Shown piece after piece: positions 28,392 to 37,718 of a DNA stretch of 37,718 nucleotides (within the stretch, counting starts at the first letter, position 1; each line of letters opens with the position of its first letter). The notes under the pieces were generated by a model. It was given only the letters and a program-made list of their open reading frames with translations. It had not been told where the DNA came from and made no database searches. Source of the DNA: JBATTK01 sp049670505 (GTDB taxonomy: Bacteria; Bacteroidota; Bacteroidia; Flavobacteriales; Flavobacteriaceae); the NCBI GenBank assembly GCA_049670505.1, contig JBATTK010000103.1, forward strand, positions 1-37,718. The letters are read 5' to 3'. Made by a program: the position numbers and the translations under genes.

Positions 28392-30800
28392 TTATCGTTC
28401 GGTAGGACTAAATGTAAGTAAAGATTCCGAAGTTTCCATAATCTCTTGCTTATTGAGCATCATTTTCCGGAATTCCCCACGGACATACATTTTGGCCTGG
28501 TCCCGGTAATAGCGACTAAATGGGTTTCCGGACTGTCCTGTAGGCAATATGCTGATGCTGTTTTCCACATCCGAAAAATCAATAATCCGCCTTGTGGAAG
28601 GTCCTGCACTAACTTTGTAAAATCCATCTTCCGTATACGGAAAGGCTAAATTGTTAATGACCTCCCTGCTGCCATGAACGGGGAAAGGGCCCACATTAAA
28701 AAAGGAGCGTAGGGCCGCTACGCGACCGATAGGATGGTTATGCTCCAAGGTATGGACTTTATCCCAGGTCCACTGGGACATATCCTCGCCCATATCCTTT
28801 TCCAAGGATTCCAGCGCTTGTACGTAGGAATCGTGTATAATATCCTGTTGGGTCTCTTGTATGTCCTTGGTATTTTGGTTATCCCACCAAACGGATCGTT
28901 GTTTTCCGGACATGGGAGCTATCAAACGTTTATGGAAATGGGCCGCCAAAAACTGTTGGAACAGCTCTTCTCCCAGTTCATCCGAAAAGGTGTTCTTTAA
29001 AAAGAAGTAAATCCATCTGTGGAAAATAACGGCTTCCACACTTTCCAGGGGATAGTCTCCCTTCCAAGCGCTTAACCGATCTAATTCCTTTATTTGCACA
29101 TCGGTCAATTCTTTTATTTTTATCGCCTTTGCCAAATTTCTAATAATCGACGGATTGATGGACGATGTTACATCTATAATCATTTCACTTGCCAATCGCT
29201 GGTCCCAATCGTTTTTAGGCTCCAATAATTGCACGATGCGTTTGGCCCTGTTTTCCGGCAAATAATAGCCCGGATATAACTTTCCCACTATGGAATCGGG
29301 TTGGTTATTAGCGGAATACACATAATTCCAAGGGGGGTTGATGGCATGGGGGTTTTCCGAAAAATCGAGATACCGAAGCGGTTCATTGTTACCAAAGCTA
29401 CTATCTATCAGGAGTTTGGTGTGCACACTATCCGGCATTTGATACAGCTTGGCGGAGGCCCACCAAGCAATATTCCCTTTGGCATCGCCGTACATTACAT
29501 TGAGTCCCGGAGCATGTATTTGGGGAAGCGCTTTTTGAAATTCGTTCAAATTCCCGGCATAGGCCATATCGTATAAGGCGTCCATTAACTTGTTCTCCAC
29601 TTTGGTATAGATCCAGGACATGCTAACGGGCCTATGCCCGGAAATCTGATCCACTATTCCATCAAGTACGGGACCCCGTGCCGTTGTTCTATAGGAGAAC
29701 TGAACATCCTCCGAATCCTTCACTTTAATGGTTTTCGATAGGGTATGATATGGACTCCAACCCCCTTTGGTTTTATATTTTGTACTATCGGAAGGATGGT
29801 TTTCTTCATAATAAAAATCAAGATCATCATTCTGGAACATGGTAAGCCCATAGGCCAAATCCCAATCGTGCCCCAATAAGGGGAAGGGAATTCCGGCCAA
29901 GTGATAGCCGTATTTTTCATAGGTAGGTGTTTGTATATGCGCCTCATACCATACCGAAGGTTGGGCAAAACCAATATGTGGGTCGTTGGCAAATATTACT
30001 TTACCATTTTTGGTCTTGTCCGGACCAATAACCCAACTATTGCTCCCTACGAACAAGGGCACGGGCAACTCTTTCAAGGCTTCCGAAACCATAGCGGTTA
30101 TACTCCCTGCTATGACCTCTTGGTCTTGTTCCTTTTGTTCGGGATAATTTTTGATTTGTATAGTTGCAGGGTCTATGCTTATTTCCAAATCCGTTAGATA
30201 TGCTACGCCCAGTTTATCCTTTATGGTCGTCAACAAAGGATCGGTCTTATGGGCCTGTGCGAAATTGAAACCCATGTAACCCATAGTGTTATAGATATCC
30301 TTAAGCGAAAAAGGTGCTTTATCAATTCCCGTTAAGTAAAATTCAATAGGGGTCGGACCAGTTGCTATAAATTCATTGATACCATCCAAATATGCCTGGG
30401 ATAACTGAATCACAGGACTATTTGTATCAAGGTTTGCTACGGTTTTAGAGGAAGCCTCATCGATACCTAAGGACAGGAAAAACTTATCTGTCCGTATAAG
30501 GTCCGCACCAAAAACTTCGGACAGGCCTCCACGGGCTATTCTTCGTAATAGTTCCATCTGCCATAAGCGATCTTGGGCATGCACATAGCCCAAAGTTCTA
30601 AAGGCATCTTCTTCCTTTGTAGCATAAATATGAGGGATTCCGTAAGTGTCATAATACACCTGGACTTCATTGGAGAGTTTGGGGAGTTCTTTTTCTCCTT
30701 CATAGGTAGGTGCCAGCGAGTTGATGAATATACCACCGGCCAGGAGTAAAATCCCAAGAAACACCAATGCAATCCAACCTATCCTTTTAAATTTCTTCAT
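28392..30800 (-). CDS. Penicillin amidase/acylase family hydrolase
   Basis: The 802-residue protein is an N-terminal-nucleophile hydrolase precursor. Residues 8-28 form a membrane anchor or signal (GWIALVFLGILLLAGGIFI). The A-chain has YYDTYGIPHIYATKEEDAFR and AQDRLWQMELLRR. The auto-cleavage site and B-chain start are at GSNSW, with the nucleophile S253, followed by GKVIFANDPHIG. The family cleaves amides such as beta-lactam side chains or acyl-homoserine lactones; the substrate here is unknown, but the protein probably works in the periplasm. It lies 4 bases upstream of comM and 82 bases after dsbD. Confidence 0.93.
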   Translation of the reverse strand: MKKFKRIGWIALVFLGILLLAGGIFINSLAPTYEGEKELPKLSNEVQVYYDTYGIPHIYATKEEDAFRTLGYVHAQDRLWQMELLRRIARGGLSEVFGADLIRTDKFFLSLGIDEASSKTVANLDTNSPVIQLSQAYLDGINEFIATGPTPIEFYLTGIDKAPFSLKDIYNTMGYMGFNFAQAHKTDPLLTTIKDKLGVAYLTDLEISIDPATIQIKNYPEQKEQDQEVIAGSITAMVSEALKELPVPLFVGSNSWVIGPDKTKNGKVIFANDPHIGFAQPSVWYEAHIQTPTYEKYGYHLAGIPFPLLGHDWDLAYGLTMFQNDDLDFYYEENHPSDSTKYKTKGGWSPYHTLSKTIKVKDSEDVQFSYRTTARGPVLDGIVDQISGHRPVSMSWIYTKVENKLMDALYDMAYAGNLNEFQKALPQIHAPGLNVMYGDAKGNIAWWASAKLYQMPDSVHTKLLIDSSFGNNEPLRYLDFSENPHAINPPWNYVYSANNQPDSIVGKLYPGYYLPENRAKRIVQLLEPKNDWDQRLASEMIIDVTSSINPSIIRNLAKAIKIKELTDVQIKELDRLSAWKGDYPLESVEAVIFHRWIYFFLKNTFSDELGEELFQQFLAAHFHKRLIAPMSGKQRSVWWDNQNTKDIQETQQDIIHDSYVQALESLEKDMGEDMSQWTWDKVHTLEHNHPIGRVAALRSFFNVGPFPVHGSREVINNLAFPYTEDGFYKVSAGPSTRRIIDFSDVENSISILPTGQSGNPFSRYYRDQAKMYVRGEFRKMMLNKQEIMETSESLLTFSPTER

Positions 30801-30882
30801 GATTTGGGTTTGGATACTTCAAAACGATCTCTAAAGATAGAATATTTTAGAAATAAAAAAAGACCACGATTTTTTCACCCCC

Positions 30883-32874
30883 TTAGTTTCTTGTTAACGA
30901 GGGGCTTAGCGATAGTTCTTTGTGCTTTTTCAATCCGGTCAACAACCAATCTTTATAGGCATCCCTATCCGTGTATTGAACGGCATGGTTCAATAACTCC
31001 ATATTTGGGGATAACAGTACATAATACGGTTGCGAGGCCGCGTTAAAATTAAGGGTCTGAAAAGTACCCCACTTCTGACCTATGGTCTTGATAGTTTTCA
31101 CTCTTCCCGATTCGTATTTAAAATTGAACTGTTCATTTTCCGGAAGCGCATTCCTATCGTCTACATACAATGAGATCAACACATAGTCTTCTTTCAAAAG
31201 CGGATAAATATCTGGTTCACTCCAAACATTTTCTTCCATTTTTCGGCAATTTACACACGCCCATCCTGTAAAGTCGAGTAATATGGGCTTGTTCGTTTCC
31301 TTTGCATGCGCCACTCCCTTTTCAAAACTCTTAAAACAATCTATCCCTAAGGGACAATCATTTTCCTGTTGTGCCACGGTATAAAAATCCGGTGGTAAAA
31401 AACCAAATAGTTTTAAATCCAATGCTTTAAAACCCCCAAGCGACAAATAGATGGCAAAAGCCATGCTCAAGAGGCCGATTCCCTTTCTTGGCAATGAAAT
31501 TTTTTGTTTGGGACCATCATGGGGAAATTTGAATACACCAAAAAGATACAGGGCAAGCAGCACAAAAAGCACGACCCATACCCCTATGAATATTTCGCGT
31601 TTAAGGAGCCCCCAACTTCCTACCAGGTCTGCATTGGATAAGAATTTGAATGCCAATGCCAATTCCAAAAAACCCAGCACCACTTTCACGGTATTCATCC
31701 AACCACCCGACTTGGGAAGCGAATTCAACCAGGCGGGAAACAGGGCGAACAAAGCGAAAGGCAAGGCCAATGCTACTCCAAACCCAAGCATTCCTGCAGA
31801 CAGGTTGGTGGCTACCTCCCCCTCTGCCAAAGTTGTACTACCCAAGAGTCCGCCCAAAATGGGACCTGTACATGAAAACGACACAATAGCCAAGGTTACC
31901 GCCATAAAAAACACCCCGACAAACCCTCCTGCCTTGGTAGAAGCAGCATCCATTCTATTGGCCCACGAGCTGGGCAGGGTCAGTTCATAATATCCAAAAA
32001 AGGAGAAGGCGAAAAAGACGAAGATCAGGAAGAAAAATAAGTTCAACCAAATATTGGTGGCAATAGTATTCAGTATTTGAGAGTCTACGGAATCGAACAA
32101 ATGGAAAGGTAAACTCAACAAAAAGTAGATGAGGACAATGAAAAAGCCGTAAAGGAGCGCATTGGTAATGCCCTGTGCCTTATTTTGGGATTGTTTGGTA
32201 AAGAACGATACGGTAAGTGGAATCATAGGGAAAACGCATGGGGTCAAAAGGGCAATCAGTCCACCAATAAAACCCAACCCAAATATCATCCATAGATCCA
32301 CACCTCCATTGACGAGTTCCCCGTCTTTTTTATTCAGCAATTCCTTATTCTTTAGATTAAGAGATAAGGCCGTGCCCAACTTTACACTGCGACTATCAAC
32401 GGTTTTTTCCTCTACAACAACTGTTTCGCCGTTCAGGGAAAAACTAAAGTCTATATCCATGGGAATACATACTTCTTTACATACCTGATAAAACAGATTA
32501 ACATCTATTTGTTGAAGGTCCGGGTCCAAGAGTTTAATCTTTTGGGTAAATACCGCCCTATTCCTAAAAAACACTTCGTCTACTTCAAAAATCTCGCTAA
32601 ATTCGGTCGTGGTCTCACTTTCGGCAGTCTTCCCTATCAGCTCATAATCCTCCCCTACTTTGTTATAGGTAAATTCACTCGGTAAAGATCCTCCGTCCGG
32701 GGTGTGTTGGGAATATACGTGCCAATCCTTTAGAATCTTGGCGTTAAACACCAGTTCATACTCGGTATCCGATAATTTTCTGACTTCTTGGGACCAGACC
32801 ACAGGGTCATCCTCCGTTTGGGAAAACGCAAAAGTTGTAAAAAACAGAATAAGATATATACCTATGTACTTCAT
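30883..32874 (-). CDS. dsbD: Thiol:disulfide interchange protein DsbD-like
   Basis: The 663-residue protein has a signal peptide (MKYIGIYLILFFTTFAFSQ), a periplasmic N-terminal beta domain with two Cys in QVCKEVCIPMD, eight or so membrane segments with the redox pair Cys in LTPCVFPM and SCTGPILG, and a C-terminal thioredoxin domain with C540-V-N-C543 (GWACVNCRKMEENVW). It carries electrons from cytoplasmic thioredoxin to the periplasm. Its start overlaps the tilS stop by 4 bases (ATGA). The C-terminal residues after the thioredoxin domain are short and variable. Confidence 0.92.
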   Translation of the reverse strand: MKYIGIYLILFFTTFAFSQTEDDPVVWSQEVRKLSDTEYELVFNAKILKDWHVYSQHTPDGGSLPSEFTYNKVGEDYELIGKTAESETTTEFSEIFEVDEVFFRNRAVFTQKIKLLDPDLQQIDVNLFYQVCKEVCIPMDIDFSFSLNGETVVVEEKTVDSRSVKLGTALSLNLKNKELLNKKDGELVNGGVDLWMIFGLGFIGGLIALLTPCVFPMIPLTVSFFTKQSQNKAQGITNALLYGFFIVLIYFLLSLPFHLFDSVDSQILNTIATNIWLNLFFFLIFVFFAFSFFGYYELTLPSSWANRMDAASTKAGGFVGVFFMAVTLAIVSFSCTGPILGGLLGSTTLAEGEVATNLSAGMLGFGVALALPFALFALFPAWLNSLPKSGGWMNTVKVVLGFLELALAFKFLSNADLVGSWGLLKREIFIGVWVVLFVLLALYLFGVFKFPHDGPKQKISLPRKGIGLLSMAFAIYLSLGGFKALDLKLFGFLPPDFYTVAQQENDCPLGIDCFKSFEKGVAHAKETNKPILLDFTGWACVNCRKMEENVWSEPDIYPLLKEDYVLISLYVDDRNALPENEQFNFKYESGRVKTIKTIGQKWGTFQTLNFNAASQPYYVLLSPNMELLNHAVQYTDRDAYKDWLLTGLKKHKELSLSPSLTRN

Positions 32875-34178
32875 TCCTGTAAACTAAATTTTAATATACT
32901 TTTTGTGTTATCGGTCACTCTAAAACGATTATCGGCACGTTTTCCTATGACCCAAACAATAGCATCGTCGGAACACAACAACCACTGTTCTCCCTTGGCG
33001 ATAATATCCATTTTTTCATCTTTAAAAAACTTGCTTATCTTCTTGCCGCCCTTCATTCCAAAAGGGTAAAAATAGTCGCCTTTTTTCCATTTTCTTATCG
33101 TTAGCGGATACTTTAACGTTTCTTTATCCGCATATAGTATCTTTTCCGAGGTTTTTCCTATACCGGCAATTTCATCTATAGTTAGTTGTATAGGTTCCTT
33201 AATGGTAGTTTGATTTTCCTCAATTTTATAAGTTTTAACGATATACTGCACTAATGGCTGCAACAAAAGACGCTCCCTATCCTTTACCAAACGATGGGTC
33301 TTAGATCGTACCTCCTTGCCACTGGTGGCGGATAACAACCCCAGAATATTGTTCCATTCCGTAAATCCATAGGCCTTGAAGAGCGCATACATATAAGCCT
33401 TTAAAGGATGTAGTTCTAAAAGCGATGCGATTGCAACCGTGAACATGTCCCCGTCTTTTTGAAAGAGTTTTGTCTTAAGGGTTCCCACATGGGCTTCCAC
33501 CATGTCCGAGGTCTGTACCAAATAGTGCTGCGTCCTTTGAAAATTATCGAGAAAAGTGGGATGCAATTCCTTTAGACCGGGTACCAATTGATGTCGGATT
33601 TTATTCCTAAGGTATTTGGTGTCCCTATTACTACTATCCTCCCTCCAATCCATACGAATAGCTTTAGCATATTTTAAAAGCTGTTCCCTAGAAAATTTCA
33701 GTAATGGGCGGGCAATAGTATCGGTCCGTTCCGGGATACCTATTAATCCATCGATACCCGTACCCCTAGAGAGATTGATCAGAAAAGTTTCTAGATTATC
33801 ATCTGCCTGATGTGCCGTTACCAAAGTTTTAAACCCCTTCTCTTGCATTAAATAGGTAAACCACTGATATCGCAGTTCCCTGGCAGCCATTTGAACCGAA
33901 ACTTTATTTCCTCTTACATAAGCATCTGTATCAAAATGGTTTACGTAAAATTTATGATTCAGATTTTTGGCAAACTCCTTAACAAATTTTTCATCCGCAT
34001 CACTTTCATCCCCCCTTAATCCAAAATTACAATGGGCTATGGCAAAATTTAGCTTACAAGAGGCACATAGGTGGGCCAAAACCATACTGTCTATACCTCC
34101 ACTGCAGGCCAACAGGAACCTATCGTCATACAGTTCCGGAAACCTATCCTTAATATGGTTTTCAAATTCTCTTACCAC
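32871..34178 (-). CDS. tilS: tRNA(Ile)-lysidine synthase
   Basis: The 435-residue protein modifies C34 of the CAU-anticodon isoleucine tRNA to lysidine with ATP. The PP-loop motif SGGIDS is at 26-31, and the family features ALAHCNFGLRGDESD-like (here AIAHCNFGLRGDESD) and TAHQADDNLETFLINL with RGTGIDGLIGIPE are clear. The C-terminal substrate-binding domain includes KWKKGDYFYPFGMKGGKKIS. It overlaps dsbD by 4 bases and follows the hydrolase gene after 13 bases. Confidence 0.96.
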   Translation of the reverse strand: MVREFENHIKDRFPELYDDRFLLACSGGIDSMVLAHLCASCKLNFAIAHCNFGLRGDESDADEKFVKEFAKNLNHKFYVNHFDTDAYVRGNKVSVQMAARELRYQWFTYLMQEKGFKTLVTAHQADDNLETFLINLSRGTGIDGLIGIPERTDTIARPLLKFSREQLLKYAKAIRMDWREDSSNRDTKYLRNKIRHQLVPGLKELHPTFLDNFQRTQHYLVQTSDMVEAHVGTLKTKLFQKDGDMFTVAIASLLELHPLKAYMYALFKAYGFTEWNNILGLLSATSGKEVRSKTHRLVKDRERLLLQPLVQYIVKTYKIEENQTTIKEPIQLTIDEIAGIGKTSEKILYADKETLKYPLTIRKWKKGDYFYPFGMKGGKKISKFFKDEKMDIIAKGEQWLLCSDDAIVWVIGKRADNRFRVTDNTKSILKFSLQE

Positions 34179-34191
34179 CCTGTAAAAATAC

Positions 34192-35016
34192 TTAATGTTG
34201 TTCCCGTAACCAAGTTTGTATGGCGATCATCATTTTATCCCGGCAAAGGTCATGGTGCAGTTCATGATATCCGCCCTCAAAAAGTTGTAAAGTGGTGTTT
34301 TCAGAAGCTTCATGAAAAGCTATCGTGGCCGTATGATCAATTATGGGGTCTGCGGTTCCATGAAGTAAAAGTGTGTTTACGCCTAACTTATCCGCATTGG
34401 AAATGGCCCATTCACCTGCGGCCATAATGGGAAACGAAAACATAGGGCTTACCTTATCGTGGACCAGGGGATCCGTGGTATAGGTCAAAGTTTCTTCAGG
34501 GATTCTAGAAATACCCTTGGGATCTAATCCTGATGGCAGGGTAATAGAAGGCATAATATGCATCATGAGCTTTCCCAAGGCCATTTTCCATTGAGGAGGT
34601 TCAAAAGCCAATCGCAGATAAGGGCTGGTCGCAATTATTCCATGTAATGGCGTTTCCCTACGCAGGGCATAATTCAATACCAAATTTCCGCCCATACTAT
34701 GTCCGTACAAAAACAGGGGCATATCCGGAAACAATGACCTTGCCTTGGAAATGGTCATCTCCAAAATATCCAAAAGAGCCTCATAGCTGGGACAATGGCC
34801 CCGCTTACCCCCGGATTTTCCATGCCCTACATTATCATAGGCTACCACCGCCATGGAAGTAGCTACCAACAGCGGAACAATCGTTTTATGATACCGTCCC
34901 AAATGTTCCCCAAAGCCATGGACCAGTACCACTACCCCACGGATTTCATCAGGTCTCGCGACTTCTCCATATATCCGAACGGTGTTGAATTGAAAGTTGA
35001 ATTCCTCTTTTTCCAT
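34192..35016 (-). CDS. Alpha/beta hydrolase, monoacylglycerol-lipase-like (S33 type)
   Basis: The 274-residue protein has the lipase fold: VLVHGFGEHLGRYH (oxyanion region), DNVGHGKSGG, the nucleophile elbow GHSMGG with S107, then the acid in HGTADPIID and the His in GGYHELHHD. It likely hydrolyses lipid esters in the cytoplasm; the exact substrate is unknown. There is no signal peptide. It lies between pabB (70-base gap) and tilS (13-base gap) in the same direction. Confidence 0.9.
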   Translation of the reverse strand: MEKEEFNFQFNTVRIYGEVARPDEIRGVVVLVHGFGEHLGRYHKTIVPLLVATSMAVVAYDNVGHGKSGGKRGHCPSYEALLDILEMTISKARSLFPDMPLFLYGHSMGGNLVLNYALRRETPLHGIIATSPYLRLAFEPPQWKMALGKLMMHIMPSITLPSGLDPKGISRIPEETLTYTTDPLVHDKVSPMFSFPIMAAGEWAISNADKLGVNTLLLHGTADPIIDHTATIAFHEASENTTLQLFEGGYHELHHDLCRDKMMIAIQTWLREQH

Positions 35017-35086
35017 TCCTTAAAATTAAGCTTTTAAAGCTGCTATGTGTATTTAGATCTGTTGACCCTAGTATAAGAACGACCCT

Positions 35087-36388
35087 CTAGTTTTCCAATA
35101 CGTCTCGCATTGCCTTGGCCTTAAGCAAGCATTCTTCATATTCTTTTTCCGGCGATGCTTTTGCCGTAATGGCACTTCCTACGGAAAAGGAAACATATTT
35201 TTGGGAAGCATTGTACAAAATGCTACGTATCACCACGTTAAAATCAAAATCGCTTTCGGGGTTAAAATAACCCACCGCCCCGCTGTACAAGCCGCGTTTG
35301 GAAGCTTCTAAATCCTCTATTATCTTCATTGCGGAAACTTTTGGGGCCCCTGTCATGCTGCCCATAGGAAAGCTCTCCTTTATAATTTCTACCGGATTTT
35401 TGGTTTCGTCCACCCGCGAAGTCACGGTGGAAATCATCTGATGCACCTGTTGATAGGAGTACACCTTACACAATTCTTCTACCCTTACACTGCCTTTTTC
35501 CGCACTCTTGGAGAGGTCGTTCCGCACCAAATCCACAATCATAATATTTTCTGCGCGTTCCTTTTCATCCGTTACAAGACGGCGTTTTAAAAGTTCATCC
35601 TCCTTTACATTTCTCGATCTTCTTGCCGTGCCTTTTATGGGTTGGGAAATAATCTTACTGCCTTCTTTTTTTAAGTATCGCTCCGGGGAAGCGGAGAGCA
35701 GATACTTATCATAAATCTTTAAAAATGTGGCAAAGGGCGGATGGGAGATGGCGTTCAACTTTTGATAGGTAGTATACGGATCGATCGAGGTATCTACGGC
35801 ATAAAACTCCTGACAAAAATTAGCCTCATAGATATCTCCCCGGTGGATATGTGCCAGCATTTTTTGGACCCGATTAAAATAATCGTCCTTAAAAATTCGA
35901 AGTTTAATATGGATCGTGTTTTCCGATATTTCTTTAGCTCCATATGTATCGGTAGATCCTTTGGAAATCTCTTCAAAATCCGGATGCATCTCGTCGTCCA
36001 CCATATTCAAGTAGATAAAATCGACCTCCTTTCCCCTGATCCGTATGAGTTTTTTAGGCTGAAAAAAAAATAGTTCGGGAAATTGCAATCCGTCACTATT
36101 CATTGAGGAAAGCGCTTCTATATCATTTTTTAAGTCGTAGGACAGGTAACCGAAAATCCAATCCTTGGTTTCATTTTGATAAGCAGTTAAATCATCAAAG
36201 GCGGTATGGGTGTCGGTAACTATGGATGTAAGCGCATCTACCGCCAAAATTGCATCAAAAGAACTGTACGTGCCATGATGATCGTTACTATCCAACCAAA
36301 CCACTTCATTGAACCGTTGTGCCCAAAGCAGTAGGGCATCCTTAAATAATGGAATATCGGAAACGGTGAAAGTAGCGGTACTTCGCAA
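35087..36388 (-). CDS. pabB: Aminodeoxychorismate synthase component I
   Basis: The 433-residue protein belongs to the chorismate-binding enzymes. The segment PIKGTARRS has the Lys typical of PabB (anthranilate synthase TrpE has PIAGT there). The block SFPMGSMTGAPKVSAMKIIE and the C-terminal VGSAITAKASPEKEYEECLL are also characteristic. With the amidotransferase PabA it makes 4-amino-4-deoxychorismate for folate. It follows the FMN reductase gene after 6 bases, so the two are co-transcribed. No pabA is in the window. Confidence 0.9.
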   Translation of the reverse strand: MRSTATFTVSDIPLFKDALLLWAQRFNEVVWLDSNDHHGTYSSFDAILAVDALTSIVTDTHTAFDDLTAYQNETKDWIFGYLSYDLKNDIEALSSMNSDGLQFPELFFFQPKKLIRIRGKEVDFIYLNMVDDEMHPDFEEISKGSTDTYGAKEISENTIHIKLRIFKDDYFNRVQKMLAHIHRGDIYEANFCQEFYAVDTSIDPYTTYQKLNAISHPPFATFLKIYDKYLLSASPERYLKKEGSKIISQPIKGTARRSRNVKEDELLKRRLVTDEKERAENIMIVDLVRNDLSKSAEKGSVRVEELCKVYSYQQVHQMISTVTSRVDETKNPVEIIKESFPMGSMTGAPKVSAMKIIEDLEASKRGLYSGAVGYFNPESDFDFNVVIRSILYNASQKYVSFSVGSAITAKASPEKEYEECLLKAKAMRDVLEN

Positions 36389-36394
36389 TGATTT

Positions 36395-36928
36395 TTAAAT
36401 TTTGGCCAAAAAAGTTGCTATTGCTTTCTTATGTGCATTAGACTGATCGGCATCCATTATACCTTCCTTGGAATCAAAATTATGATTAAAGGAAGGTAGG
36501 GAAAAAGTACTTACGGTGTCCGCACCAAAACGGGTAAGCGCCCTTTTTGTTATTTCCAAGGAATTTGTACCACCTCCCTTGGAAGTAGAAGTAGACATTA
36601 ACAAGACTTTCTTGCCCTCCATAAATTTTAATTCCAAACGGGACAGCCAATCGATAAGATTTTTAAAGTATGCCGATGGGGCTCCATTATGCTCGTTTAC
36701 GGAGATAATGATACCATCCACTTTTTGGATATCATCCTTCAACTCTATCAGCGAATTGGAAAATCCATTTTCCCTTTCATAATCCAAACTGTACATGGGA
36801 AAGGGAAAATTAACCATGTTGAGCAATTGTATCCGGTGTTCTTTAATTAAGGAAGCGGTATGCTTTACCAACTTTAAATTTATGGAGCTGGAAGAGTTGC
36901 TTCCGGCAAATGCCAATATTGTTGCCAT
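36395..36928 (-). CDS. NAD(P)H-dependent FMN reductase
   Basis: The ATG at 36928 gives MATILAFAGSNSSSSINLKL and 177 residues, the normal length; the frame is open further upstream but that part does not match the family. The flavodoxin-like fold has the FMN-binding AGSNSSSSIN loop, then GIIISVNEHNGAPSAYFKNL with the EHNGAPS segment near residue 75, and MSTSTSKGGGTNSLE. It probably reduces flavin or quinone-like compounds. It is the first gene of the series through pabB, the hydrolase, tilS and dsbD. Confidence 0.9.
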   Translation of the reverse strand: MATILAFAGSNSSSSINLKLVKHTASLIKEHRIQLLNMVNFPFPMYSLDYERENGFSNSLIELKDDIQKVDGIIISVNEHNGAPSAYFKNLIDWLSRLELKFMEGKKVLLMSTSTSKGGGTNSLEITKRALTRFGADTVSTFSLPSFNHNFDSKEGIMDADQSNAHKKAIATFLAKI

Positions 36929-36973
36929 AAATGCGTTTATACAGTTTCTTGGACGAAAATACCTTAAATGCAA

Positions 36974-37002
36974 TTGAATTGCCACTATTTTATCTAATTT
37001 TG
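36974..37002 (+). promoter_or_regulatory. Bacteroidota-type promoter of the DUF1624 gene
   Basis: TTG at 36974-36976 and TAATTTTG at 36995-37002, 18 bases apart, match the TTG-N17-23-TAnnTTTG promoter consensus. Transcription would start near 37008 and give a leader of about 50 bases before the ATG at 37059. It lies in the 130-base gap between the divergent FMN reductase and DUF1624 genes. Confidence 0.6.
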
Positions 37003-37058
37003 CAACCTGAAACATCCAAACAGGTTGTTATATAAGTATATAAGGGTAGTTATTTTTT

Positions 37059-37718
37059 ATGAAAGCTAAGACCAATAGACTGTATTTTATAGATGCCATG
37101 CGGGCATGGGCCATTCTTATGATGCTACAAGGGCATTTTGTAGACGGCTTATTGGACAATGCTTTTAGGGACGGTGGCAATCTTTCCTATTCCGTTTGGC
37201 AATATTTCAGGGGGATTACCGCTCCTGTTTTCTTTACGGTCTCCGGTTTTATCTTCACCTTTTTATTGATAAAGGTACCGCAAACGGGATTTGACAACCC
37301 ACGTGTAAAAAAAGGTATAAAAAGGGGACTACAACTCCTGTTTATCGGTTATCTGCTTAGAAGTAATCTCTTTGGGCTTTTGAGCGGCGAGGTTTATCCC
37401 TCCTTTTATTTGGTAGATGTACTCCATTGTATAGGACTCTCTATTTTAGGTATCATAGGAATTTATCTTTTGACCCATCATAAAAGAAAATTTGTTTTTC
37501 CCTTGACATTGGTCATCATAACCTGTCTATTGTTTGTTTTTGAGCCCTATTATAAGGGACTGGCATATACCTACCTACCTCAGGGAATCGCCAATTATTT
37601 TACAAAGGCCAATGGTTCCGTATTTACCATTTTCCCCTGGTTCGGTTACGCCGCTTTTGGAGGTTTTCTTTCCATACTCTTTAGTAGCTATAAAAACTTC
37701 AGGTATTTATACCCTTCC
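37059..37718 (+). CDS. DUF1624/heparan-alpha-glucosaminide N-acetyltransferase-like membrane protein, 3' end off the window
   Basis: This partial gene has 220 codons in the window and no stop. It starts MKAKTNRLYFIDAMRAWAIL and continues MMLQGHFVDGLLDNAFRDGG, the conserved opening of the DUF1624 acyltransferase family, with a His in the first helix. Further on are APVFFTVSGFIFTFLLIKV, a periplasmic/cytoplasmic loop with basic residues, FYLVDVLHCIGLSILGI, and several membrane segments. Members transfer acetyl groups across membranes to sugars; the substrate here is unknown. The promoter upstream is well formed. Confidence 0.85.
   Translation, partial: MKAKTNRLYFIDAMRAWAILMMLQGHFVDGLLDNAFRDGGNLSYSVWQYFRGITAPVFFTVSGFIFTFLLIKVPQTGFDNPRVKKGIKRGLQLLFIGYLLRSNLFGLLSGEVYPSFYLVDVLHCIGLSILGIIGIYLLTHHKRKFVFPLTLVIITCLLFVFEPYYKGLAYTYLPQGIANYFTKANGSVFTIFPWFGYAAFGGFLSILFSSYKNFRYLYPS

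Noticed and set aside
1..37718. CRISPR arrays, tRNA or rRNA genes
   Set aside because: No regularly spaced repeat array or recognisable tRNA/rRNA sequence was found by reading.

Overview
The window looks like chromosome of a marine-type Flavobacteriaceae bacterium (Bacteroidota). The protein families, the weak ribosome-binding sites, promoter -7 boxes of the TAnnTTTG type, and the A+T-rich intergenic 'AACTCATAACTCT' style repeats all point there. No rRNA, tRNA or CRISPR array was seen.

Left flank (1-15390) is ordinary chromosome. A branched-chain amino acid operon on the minus strand (ilvD, ilvB, then a SAM methyltransferase running off the left edge) is preceded by what reads as a complete attenuator: an 18-residue leader peptide with a Val-Val-Val-Ile-Val run followed by a perfect terminator hairpin. 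Next come a class 3 aldehyde dehydrogenase (+), a 205-bp MITE-like repeat, a 5-oxoprolinase operon (ycsG-type NRAMP-like transporter, pxpA, pxpB, pxpC; minus), a small nuclease-like protein, a GldL-like membrane protein, a Tat-signal aminotransferase, and two repeat-rich gene-poor stretches around a secreted beta-sandwich protein.

Centre (15391-26956) is an 11.6-kb integrative element lying inside comM (yifB). The last 34 codons of comM plus its stop are at 15280-15390, and the first 477 codons are at 26957-28387, both on the minus strand. Joined at a shared 6-bp core (TACTTT on +) they restore a 511-residue ComM. The element starts with a large serine integrase next to its left end. It then carries a replication-like block (a winged-helix protein, small genes, and a 455-residue protein whose motifs match the palm of family A polymerases), a cluster of three strong hairpins, an unknown 196-residue protein, a small serine resolvase with candidate res repeats, an XRE regulator with palindromic operators, an A+T-rich overlapping two-gene cargo pair of unknown function, and a leftward block of small genes whose first ORF overlaps the new stop of truncated comM. 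No relaxase, conjugation or capsid gene is visible. This is the part most likely to hold an undescribed system: a small, polymerase-carrying, serine-integrase element targeting comM.

Right flank (26957-37718) is chromosome again. A long minus-strand series (FMN reductase, pabB, alpha/beta hydrolase, tilS, dsbD, penicillin acylase family protein, comM) has short gaps or overlaps. It is opposed by a DUF1624-type membrane acyltransferase that runs off the right edge.
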